Source of the DNA: Symsagittifera roscoffensis
Lineage: Eukaryota > Xenacoelomorpha > Acoela > Convolutidae
DNA: 64,000 bases
NCBI RefSeq assembly: GCF_963678635.1
Contig: NC_087066.1
Coordinates: forward strand, 49,907,581 to 49,971,580
Reading direction: 5' to 3'
A model generated the notes under the pieces. The model did not search any database. It saw only the letters and a program-made list of their open reading frames with translations, and had not been told where the DNA came from. Below are positions 35,201-47,200 of the stretch, piece after piece (the first letter of the stretch is position 1; each line of letters begins with the position of its first letter). The translations under genes and the position numbers were made by a program.

Positions 35201-38200
35201 CGATCATTTTCTTCATTTGCTCTAACTTAACTGATAGCTCAATTGATATCAACAAATACAATAACAGATTTCTTTCTTGGAGACCTGCGCATTTATAGAG
35301 AACCCTTTATCCAAGATATAAGCCCTTTCCCGCTTAGTAACAAAAAAACTCTACACCGACATGCTGTGTTTGTTATATCAGGAGGTTTATATTGATCTGG
35401 GGGCTTAATTTAAAAAAACTACAATGGCTTTAACCATAATCAAAATATTGCAACTGAGACACATTTCGCCATGTTCAAGCTGCTTCGCCAAATTAAAAGT
35501 ATCTTCTAAGTTTTCGCTATTACTGAACAGGCTCAGCAGAATTGATCCGGTCGTATTAAGTTAGCATGTATCAAAAGCAAGTTTAACGGAGCAGCAGAAT
35601 GGGTATTTACCCATCTCTTCTCAAAAGATGTATCTTTAGAAACATGCAATATATTTTTAAAGCTAGTGATTCGTTTATCTTTATGACCTATAAATGTGCT
35701 ATTCAATTTGACTTGATGGGTCCCAAAAAACATCTCACATGAAAAAAAACTTTTAAAAAAGGATCGAACTTCAAACCATTCGCAGTTGTTTTATTAGCTT
35801 AAATTAGTTCGGAAAACGTGGCAAAAAAACTTCAAGCAACATCTCAACCAAAAAAGGGTTGAAACATTTCTTGAAGCGTGATAGAGTGGGCCCCTGTTAG
35901 GCAGGTATGCGAGTGCAGTCTTGCTCATCGCTATACAGAGCATTTAAATGTAATTCAGTAAATCATTAGACATCGCTCGATCATTTTCTTCATTTGCTCT
36001 AACTTAACTGATAGCTCAATTGATATCAACAAATACAATAACAGATTTCTTTCTTGGAGACCTGCGCATTTATAGAGAACCCTTTATCCAAGATATAAGC
36101 CCTTTCCCGCTTAGTAACAAAAAAACTCTACACCGACATGCTGTGTTTGTTATATCAGGAGGTTTATATTGATCTGGGGGCTTAATTTAAAAAAACTACA
36201 ATGGCTTTAACCATAATCAAAATATTAAGTTCAGAATTATCCTGCTTTGCCTTACACTTCCCTGCCTTGCCCTTTCTTCCGCTGCACTGCCGTGCTTTGA
36301 GTTGCCCTGCCTTGCCGTGACCTCCCTTGCTTTGCGCTGTTCTACCATGCTTTTACTTACACTGCCTTGCCCCGTTTTCCACTGCCCTGCGCTACCTTGC
36401 TTTACCGTGTCTCGTCTTGAGCTTCGCTGCCTTGCCTCGAGTTACCGTGACTTCCACTGCCCTGCCTTACCTTGCGCTGCTCTGCCTTGCTTTGCGCTGC
36501 CATGCTTCTAGGCTTGCACCTCTTTCCACAGCCCTGCCTTGCCTTACGCAACCGTATTTTGTTTGCGCTGCCCAGCCAATACTTCTCCATACCCTGCGTC
36601 GCTTTGCCCTATCGTGACTTACGCTGCCTGACTACCCCCATCCTTGCCTAACGCTGTTCTCTCTCTAGTTGCCTTACGCTGCCCGATCTTACCTTGCGCT
36701 GCCGCCCTGTCTTACATTGCGCTGCCCTACTTCTCCTTGCCTTGCGCTCAAAATTTCAAGACAATCTGTCTGCACATTTGACCTTGACTTTTCCAAGCTC
36801 ACTTTATCTTGAACTTCAAACGTGTTGACAATCGATTTCTTAAACGTTACGAGCGGTGAGCTGTTAAACATGGCGCCTCTACCAATTGAAAACTACTTTC
36901 ATCAAACCAAGATGACCTTGAGTTCTAATTAAGCTTTTGAAAGCACCGAAAATAATACTTTCAATGGCCGCTGTCAGTTGACATTACATGATAACAGCTG
37001 TAAAAAAAATTTCAACTTTTCTATACTCAGCTTTTTTGACTTGTTTCCAGTTGTTCTTGTAACAAACATATTTTCCGCCCTAAAACGTGTAGCCGTGTTC
37101 TTAACAGACTGCAACTGGTGTCAAAAGAAATCGAGAACGGAGAAGCATACCGCACGCTACTGCTGCAATCTGCGAAAATAGCCGCGTCATCAGGTTAATT
37201 TTATTTCACACATGTTCATAACGTCTGAAAAACCCAATCGCTCAAGGTTATCTTGGTTTAGACAGAGGACCAGGGCTCACGTCAGAGCTCGATATCACGA
37301 ATCTCATTCAGAAACATCAGACCCTTCAGGTAATTTATCACATACATTAACCCTTTGAGAGGAAGAAAGCTCATGAACAATTTCTGTTTTGAAACAGATG
37401 ACCATTTTTTATTTAGAACACCAACAACACTTTGAAACAGACTCTCAAATCGAAAATCCAAGAGGTATGTTTTCAACAGATTTCGAATGCGCAAGAGCTT
37501 GCCTACATTTATTTACATCGGGTTACAAAATCGTTTAATTTCAACTTCCACCAATTTTGAAACACATCCGGACATCTTTGCTCAATCCTAAATCAGTTAA
37601 CATAGCCAACTTACAGTTGGAAAAGAGTAATGAACGCAAAATAAACAGAAAAAAAACATACTTTTAATAGATGGCTTTAAAGCTCTTTGAGTTTCTAGAA
37701 TAATTTATGATAGGCTTTTTTGATATAATGAACTCAATTTGAGAAAACCGGATCAATAAGTAAAAGTTTTATTCCGCTGGGAAACCTAAAAATGTAATTT
37801 CACTTTCTAAACTAGAAGTCCATCACGTTTCTTGCCATTTCCACGTTCGTATCTGGAAAGCGCAATTTGACTGTCTTGTAGTATATATTGAACTCAAAAG
37901 CGCACATATACCTCATTAGTGTATTATCTTGATATTCTTCATGAAATTTGGTTTTTACAATTTGGCAATTTTTACTTTTTCAAACAGATACTATTGAAAA
38001 GTAGTGCTCGAAACATATCGTGCTTGATACAGGCACCGGTTTCAAATTTTATCGAAGTACTACGATGTCCAAAAATCTCAAAAATTGGTGACTGTTTACA
38101 GCTCGACCAAATTAGTTTTCCGAGCTCTCCAAAAAGAAAAAACGCTATCAAAACTTTATTTTGCCAAAAATCTCTTCGCGACGTGCGAATTTTGCATTCA

Positions 38201-41200
38201 TCCCTCAAATTTTGTGTATATTGGCGCCGTACAAAAAACATAAGGCCTGAACTACTTCCTTATAAAATAGTACCAAGGGGGATTTGGGCGGTGGGAGGAG
38301 GGGGCGTATGAGCCCATAAATGGAGAAGCGATTGGATGAAGGAAGCGGGGGGTCGTTAGTTAGCCTGTGAGAGTTGATGTGACTTGATTTGTGAGGTGGA
38401 AAGAGTTCAGAAGCTGACAGAGGAGGTGAACAGTGGCCACGAGATAGACAGACTGAACGACATGCTCCAGCTGGACACTCTGCAGACGAAGCTGGAGAAC
38501 ACGAAGAACAAAAACCACAGCTACGAGCAGACCATCTTCTTCTCCAGCGAGAAACACCGACAGGAGGTCAGTTCACTACACTCACGAACCAATCAATTTG
38601 AACCCCAAATATCCATAACCTAAAATCCATACAACACTCGGTAACTTTATTTCTAGACTAAAGAGAGAGATAGAGAGAGTCAGGTCAAAATTGAAAAATA
38701 TTCAAGTAATTTCGAATAAACTTTGGATCATTTTAAAAAATACATTAGCCACAATTCAAACAGTTCGAACTCTTACACTTGAACTCATTTGCACCAAAAT
38801 TGCTCAAATGTAACGATAATTGCGATGCTACGTTTTTCCAAACTAATTGCAAAAAACCAAGAAAAAAATTCACCAAAAACATGTAGCCTCAAAGACCTGA
38901 CTTCTATTTGAAAATCTTCATCGATACTAACAGAGATTTCTGAGCACACACAAACCGAAAACCTAAGAGATTATATTTTATGTGCTCAAAATTTAATTGA
39001 CAGATAAATTAGAAAACACTGATTGATGTGAGATATTAAAAAAAAGACAGGAAAAGAGTCAGTGGGCACAAGTAAACAAAAAATTACTATTTCTTTTCTT
39101 TTGAAAATTTAACTTTTGAAAAAAAGCATATGGCTTAAAAACTCTTTTAAGTTCAAGAACAAAATATGATTGAAAATGATTTCATAGAAATAAACCAATT
39201 AAAAAAAATTGGATCAATGAAAACTAATTTATGATTTCGTTGGGAATCTGAAAACTAATGCCTTTTTCGAAATTAGAAATAGATCTCGTTATCCTGACCT
39301 TTACACTTTGCTGTTCGATAGTGGTTTGCTTTCCTTTTACAAATTGAAATGAACTGAACTTGAAAGAAACTAAGTCAGACGGCAAAAAAACCATTTTCTT
39401 GAAAAAAACTACGGATTTTTTCTAATAAAAAACCGACAAAATTTCTTTGATAGGCTGAACTAAGAGTCGATCACATTTTTCGCGACCTTTACAATTTCGC
39501 TGTTCGATAGTCTAAACAATCATCGGGGAGAGGATGAAAAGTAAGAAACTCGGAAAAACTTCAATGCACACTCAAGTAATTCCAACTCCTACCTAAGTGA
39601 AAACACTTTCGGGCCTCTCTACAAGAAAGAGCACTTCAAATCCTTTGATGATAAGCTAAAAAAAGAGTATTTATGTTTCAACTGTTTAAAAAACCCAAAA
39701 AAGTTCTGCTTAGCTGAACTAACAGTTGTGGTAAATACCGTCAAACGCTTCTTCACGATCCATCTGCTGGTCTAGCTAAAACCGAAAAAAAGCTGCTGTT
39801 CATCGAAAAGTTGGATGTCAAAGATCAGGTCAAGCAGCTTTATTGCCGATCGAACTGTCATATGGTGTCAAAACTATCTCTATATATGCTTTTCTCGTCA
39901 ACGATAGCTCCGTCACACTCCAACTGGATTCAGTTGCAACTTAACTTGGTTTGAACACAAACCTACTTCCAGTTACTGGATGTCACGAGAACAAAACGGT
40001 TCAAGTTGCCTCTGTCGAAGTTCACATAAGACCTTATAAAGCTAAATACAACCCGATTCTACTTGAGGATGTCTTAATCGTCCCCGATTTAAACTTATCC
40101 CCAGCGAATATTACTCAACTCAACGCTATGTGTAGCAAATATCATCACTTTAAACATTTGAAGTTCCCCAACTTTAACAACGATCATAATCGGTAACAAC
40201 AACCCCGAGTTTTTGGAACGGGAAAACAAAGTTAACGTACCACAAAACGTTCCGTGGGCAATAAAAATGCTACATGGATGGACCCGATCTAGTCACAACA
40301 AAACCCGAATTCAACAAAACCGAATTCAACTGATTTTGCGCAACAAGACCGAGTGCCAACTAATCCCTTGAACTTCACTCAAGTTCATTTGCAAACTCAA
40401 TAACATAAAGGCTAGAGGCCAGCTAAAGCTGGAAACACTTGTTTGATACTTTTTGTAGTGATGCGGAAGGAAAAGGGTTTTTTCAAAAACTGAGCTTCAT
40501 CCAAAACCTTAGTTAGTTTTCCTTTAAAATAACTAGGAGTGAAATTTTTTGAGTACGATTTGACAGGATGTTCTTCGAGAAAATCAATGAATTTCAATTA
40601 ACGGTCAAAAATTCAAAACCTGTTTTTTTCCCGAAACTTAGAATTTAAAACTCATCAAAAATCTTGCCGTTAAGAGACAGGTGGCAACAGAAAAAAGTGG
40701 TGAAGGCAAAACAAAACCATGCAAAGAATTAATTGTAAGATTAACATTAACGAAAGCATTTTAATTTTTCACCCCATCAAACAAAGCACAAAACAAACGG
40801 AAGTAATGGAGCGTGTGAAAAATCCAGCCACATGGCGGCTTATGCCGGGGACTTCCCAAAACTAGTTCTACCCATTCAGACCAAAATCTCAGATAGTTAG
40901 TTTTCGAGAAATGGGTAGATTTCGAGAATGGGTAGTTTTCGAGAAAAGTAAAAAAAAAATCAAAAAACTGTTAATAACTCAAAATTTACAATTTACGAGT
41001 CATAACTTGTTGTGTAAGAACATTTGCCGCAACTGCTGATGCAGGGGAACTTCTTATAACCCTTTCTACACATTAAAACCAAATTCCCAGATTTGGGCGG
41101 CTGTTTTCGAGAAAAGTCAAAAAGTTACAAGAACGGTCAAAAGATCGAAAAATTGACTTTTCTCTGAGTCATTTTTTATACGAAAAAACTGGGCGTAGTC

Positions 41201-44200
41201 GCTTATGCGGAGGAGCTTCCCACTACTTGTTCTATCCATTGAACCAAAATCTCAGACTTGGGAGGGTAGTTTTCTAGAAAATGTAAAAAAAAATTTGTCA
41301 AAAGTCCCCCCACAATTTTTCGAAGGCTGTAGAAAGTGAGATAAGGTAAAAAGCGGCTAGCAGATTATGCAAGAACACAATGGAATGGGCAGAATTCCCA
41401 CTGGTACCACTTTTTGGAAAGCGGCAAAGTAATTTTTGAGAAAAACTAATTTTTTTTTAAAAAAAAAGTGAAGAATTTTTTCATAGCGTCTCAAAAAAAT
41501 GGCATTAAAAAACCCGATCCTATACATTTTCATAATACCTATATTCATCAAACAGGAATTTATAACGATAAGTTATGGATTAGATGCAAATATATTATAC
41601 TGGAATTGCTTCTTCGAAACGCTCTCATTCGAAATCAGTCAAACGTGCCATCAAAAGTTTGAAAATATCTCACAAATTGGTGAACGTTCCATATCAAAAA
41701 TGATTTACTTCGAAAATAAAACGCAACAGTTCCAATTAACCGCTGGATAGCAAAAAAATCAAGTCAAATATTGAGTAGTTCGGCTAAAAAAAACCTGAAA
41801 TGAGGGGGAAAAAATCGGGTAATAGTCATGACATCTTAGAAAAAAGGCAATGTCACAAAAGCACACATTTTTTATCGATTCACCCATAAACTCATAGTTT
41901 CATCGAATTCACTCCTCAACGCAAACTTAATCATAGCTCACGATCTTTTATGCATTTTGTTTGGCCTTACTTTTTGCTTCCGACAGAACAAAGTAGCTAA
42001 ATCTGCTGACATAGACGCCATGTTTATGCAAGTTTTAGTAAACCCCGAGGACAGACCTTATGTCCAGTACCTCGTAAGGAAAACAGCCAAACAGATTCTT
42101 GAATAAACAAGACATAATTGGCGCTACAGACTCATCCTGTTTATCTTGTTATGCCGCTCTAAGTGTGCAATAGACAATCAAACTGGAATTCTGTCTGCGA
42201 AAATATCAATTGGAACAAATACATGGAAGACTTATAGCTCAGCTGCTGCTGACAAAGCCTTCGAAGAGATGAAGCAACTTAAAGATTCCTTGTCTCAAGG
42301 TGGGTTCAACTCGAACAAGAGGAACTCCACCAACACAGCCTTTCTATTTTCTCCACACATTCTTGTAACGCTGAATGGTCCTATACCTCTGCTAGAAAGT
42401 CAATCTAGGCTTTTTGCTTCATTTTGTTCGAGTGTTACTTGACTCTTTATTTTCTCGAGCTTTATCATAGCTCATCGCTTTGATTCGAGCCTTTTTAGAT
42501 TCTTGATGTTTCTGGAGCTTAATTATCGCTCATCGCTTACTTCGAGCCTCTGTGGGTTCGTGGCTTTTTCCGAGCTTTACCAAGTTCATTGCTTGATTCG
42601 AGCACCTCTGGGATCTTGACTTTTTCCAAAATTTACCAAACTCATCGGTTACTTCGAGCCTTTAAAGGTTCTTGGCTTTTGCCGAGCGTTACCTAATTCA
42701 TCGCTTGCTTCCAGCCTCTCTGGGTTCTTGGCTTTATGCTAATTTTACCCAACTCATCGCTTACTTCGAGCCTCTATGGGTTCCTAGATTTTTCCGAGCT
42801 TTACCAAGCTCATCGCTTGCTTCGAGCCTCTCTGGGTTTTTGGCTTCTCTCGACTTATTTTCTATATTCCAATTTACCCAGAACATACAGACAATCTCCA
42901 CAACCTGGTTAACCTCAGTTATACATCGTTCTCGCAGATTGGGTATGAGAATAGGTACGGTTAACCTTTGATCATTTTCGGTAAAAATCTCCTGTTCAGT
43001 TTAACGAGCTTTGGTATAAGCTCCGTAGAATGGTTGGCACATGTACATTTGAAAATTTTCCTGTAAATCGGAATTTGGTATAAGTTTAGTTTGGTAGGTG
43101 TTGGTCACTTCACTTCGATTCGAAATGCTTCCAGCAAGCTGAACTCGCCAACAAACTGCTTTCTCCAATTCATTGAGTGAAACGGCTTTGTAGGAAGATA
43201 AGGTAAATCAAAACATTCAACAGACGAGACTCGAAAACTGTTTTCCCTCACACGTCACTATGAAATAGAGAGCAAGAGTTTGTAAATTGAAAAATTGTAG
43301 TCGGCGTGGTCTACAAGTATTCTACAAACGCCGTCTCAGGTTCGAATCCCTCTCGGAGAAAGGGGCGGTTTGCTGTATTGAGCGTGGATAAATTATTTGA
43401 TGATTCTGTCAACTTTCTGATCACAGCTCAGCGTCTTGATTTTCGTTTTTCGAATTAACCGACAAGGATTTGTCCAGCTGTTTTGGTTTTGCCGTTGTTT
43501 AAGCAGAGACAGTTATATGAAGACGCTCACTAGTGATATTGCAGTGTTACCTTCTTCGGCTTGTGAGTGAATGGTAAAAATTAACAACAGATGCAAAACT
43601 TTTCTGCCATTTAAAAACGAACCCGCTTTTCTAACTTTTGAGAGCTTCAACTGCAAAGGTATAGAATATTCCGGCATTTGAGCTACCAACAAACACTATC
43701 TGAGATCGAAAGAAGCTAAAGGGCTGGCCTAGACTCAAATGTTCTACCGCAATTTATAGACCTATCTCAGCTAATTCAACTAAAACCAAGATCCATTAAG
43801 CTTAATTAAATAAAATATTTCATGATAAGATTGAGAAAATTTAAAATGATATGACTGAGATTTAAAGCAATTGTATTCAAATATAAATCTGTGCAGCGTT
43901 TTTAACATATATTAAGATAAGATAGATATAAAATTATATTATTTCTTTGAATTTCCAAAACTGAAATACTGATTGATAATTTATTTTACCGAATTAATTT
44001 AACTTGAAATAGTCTTTTCGACAAGAATTATCAATTTAAACTATCCATTGTGTTTACTAGGATTATCTAGGCAGCCTTCATTTACTAAGACGAACAGTAA
44101 ATAAAAAACATAGCCAACAGACAGTTGGAAAAGATTCAATGAACGCAAGTAAACAGAAAAAAAATGAATCATTTATTGAAAATATCCCAAGTTTCGAATT

Positions 44201-47200
44201 TTGAAAAAATGCTCTTTGAATTTTTAGAACAATTTATTATTGATACTTTTTTGATTAAACAAACCCAACTTGAGAAAACTGGATCAATAGGTAAGACTTT
44301 TACAAAAAAACTACGTTTATCGGCTCTTAATTAGGTATAAAATAGTTGATAGCAATTAGACTTTTGTAAGCATTTCAAGCACTGGGGTCATGTACCACCC
44401 CACTGAATAGCACAATGCCAGTTGAAGGCTGATGCATGAAGTACACATAAGGAGATGTCACATGGAATCTGGTCGGTTCCTCGGTCCGCATCATGGCACA
44501 TCGCATCATCATCACCACCGTGGCAGCTGCTGCCTCCGTCCCTTCTTCGTCTATATCCACAAAGCACTTCTGCAAGATAGCACTGACCATTGTCGCTTCG
44601 TTGCCACTAGAACAGCATAATCAATACAGAGGCGAAGCTTCGCTTCGCAAACACTAGCTAGAACGCTACAAAAAGCAGCTCTATAAAGTGCAATAAAAAA
44701 GAGGAAATAAGCCTCGAATTAGTAAAACTTCGGCTACGTCATTGATTCCATCTGCGACCTTGAGATTATGAATCTCCCGACCTAACCACAGCCACGGACG
44801 CTCAAAAATTCACAAACACTAGCCACAAATAAAGCAGAGAATAGATGCTATGAAATTTTCAATGCTACAGATCGCGATTATAGCAAAAGTGCAACACTTT
44901 TCATGAACACTTTTTTTTTATTTTCGAGTCAGGGTAGAAAAAATAATGTTCGTACTAAATACCTTACGCTCGCAAGTTCGCTAGAGTAAAAACGCAAAAT
45001 AATAGAACAACAGATCTAGTTAAGCAATCTTTCTATGTTGAAAAATTTTTTGCGTGCTAATAAAATGTTTCAAACTATCTTAGAAGATGAGTTGTCAAGA
45101 AGTAGCTTCCAGCCGATGAAAACTTTGGATAAAATATAAGACTATTGGGATAGGATTTTTCAGCATTTAAGTGGCTACAAATAACAAAGTGAAAATCAGA
45201 AACTCATAGGAACAAATGGGAGGGAGTATTTAAGCGAATCGTAACTTCATAATAACTAGGGATTAGCTTGTTTTTTTCGCCCATTATAAGAAAACAATTA
45301 TGTTTGTTAACATAAGAAAGCCCTATTGGTCGAGCTACGGAGTGTGAAATTTTTGTCGAGAATATTTGGTCTGGATACTTTCGATTTTCCTCCTATAAAA
45401 CATAACCATCAGAAAGTTGGAAAAGAGTCAATAAACGAAAACAAACATGAATAGACGAACTTTTTATTTCGCTGGGAAATCTGAAAGTTAAACTCTATTT
45501 TCGAAACTAAAGTTAATCACGTTTTTCGCGACTTTAACTTTCGCTGTTGGATGTGGATTTTGCCTTCCTTCTAACGCGGGATATGAACTGAACGTTAAAA
45601 AATCGAAGGTCAAACAGCGAAAAAGTACATTTGAACTTGAACAAGTTTTATGACTTTTCACGACCTATATAAGAGACTGAACTACGTTCATCGACTTCTA
45701 ATCAAACTGTATTTTGAAAAAACTAATTTTAAGTGATTTCAGCGAACATTAGCTCAGTTTTGCATTCTCCAGTTTTTCAACTAATTCAATCACCCTTTGC
45801 TTTAAAAAATACCAGAATTTAGCCACAGAGGCGAATCTACACTTCCCAAAAAAGCGAGAAAATGGCAGCAGTAAAAAGATTTTTGAAATAAAATGAGGAA
45901 AGAAAAGATCATTAGTCTTGAAAAATAAAAGTTCTGCTAGGTGCGAAATCCAAAAGCCAACCTCGAGAATTAGAGTCACGTGTCCTCGCATCTGCGCCAT
46001 GGTAGCTTGAAAACGTCAACTACTAGCCACTGATAAAGCAGATTCGACAAATGCTATTTAAAATTCAATGCTATGCAGCAACAGAGCCACCAAACGAGCA
46101 CTTTGATTTGCAATTTTTGAGCTTAAAAAACAAATTCGTAACAAGTGTAGCGAGAACAATCTGTGCTACTTTCACAGCAGCTAGTTTTCCTTGTTTTTAT
46201 TTTTCAAACCATCAGGACTGGCGCCAATCTTTCGAGGCATCAACACAAGTATCATATCGTGAAAGACTCCCGGTGACATTTCTATACTAGGTAGGTTTCG
46301 CAAACAAACTGTTACTTTCTATGTAATCATTTAAAGAATCGTTATCATTAAAAAAAAATTGGAACTGGCTGTAGTGTAGAAAAATTAGCATAAAATTTTC
46401 AAATAAACTTAGTTACATCAAATTTAACAAAAAAAAGCAAATACTAAAAGCAAATTTCTACTCGTATCAGGGCACGTCCCAAAATTCCCCGCATTCCCTT
46501 TCAAATAAATAAAAAAGTATTTCATGAAACAAAATTTCTAATAAATCAAAACTTCATGTTTTTTCCTAAAAAATCTCTCCTACACGCATTTTAAACTGCA
46601 AAAACATAGCCTTCGCGCCTCACAATGAATTTTAGAAACCAAACGTTTATTTAGCACATAACTTTGCATTGCTCTTAAAAAGAATTAAAAAGTCAAACAG
46701 CCAAAAGCCAGCCGTGACCAATTTTTTGTGAAAAATCATCAGGACCTATATGAGTGTCTTCTTCACGTCCATTAGAACTTAATCTGAAATTGAGATCCGA
46801 CAAATGCTTTTGTTAAAATAAAACTCTGTTAAAATGACCAGTTCAAAAGCTGTCTTAAGAAAACGTCGACCGCAAACATTCAGCCACTTTCTTCGAAAGT
46901 CGTACCAACAATTCATTCACGTTGGTTGATAAACAATTTGGGCTCTTATAACTACATTGAGTACATTCATAAAGCCTCGTTGTACCAAATACTTTCTAAG
47001 AATCTATCGAAGTATAACTGAATACGTTAACTGTATTGAACTGACTGTAAACGTGTATTTTTAACATCATTCGGTTCATCATTTGATGTTTAATTTGCTA
47101 AGTTCAAAATTTCATTTATGACAACGGAGAATCATTATTATGCTGCAGTTTTTGAGAGAAAACATTGATTTTTTTGATATATTTCCAGGCTCGAAAACTC

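Noticed and set aside
33894-36225. CRISPR-like or segmental gene array
   Set aside because: Units are 777 bp with no short repeat-spacer structure; eukaryotic context. Treated as a tandem repeat.
36302-36617. Cys/Leu-rich ORFs
   Set aside because: Produced by the TGCCTTGC minisatellite, open in several frames on both strands.
43296-43360. Functional tRNA gene
   Set aside because: Good B box but wrong overall length and no convincing acceptor stem; kept only as a tRNA-like repeat.
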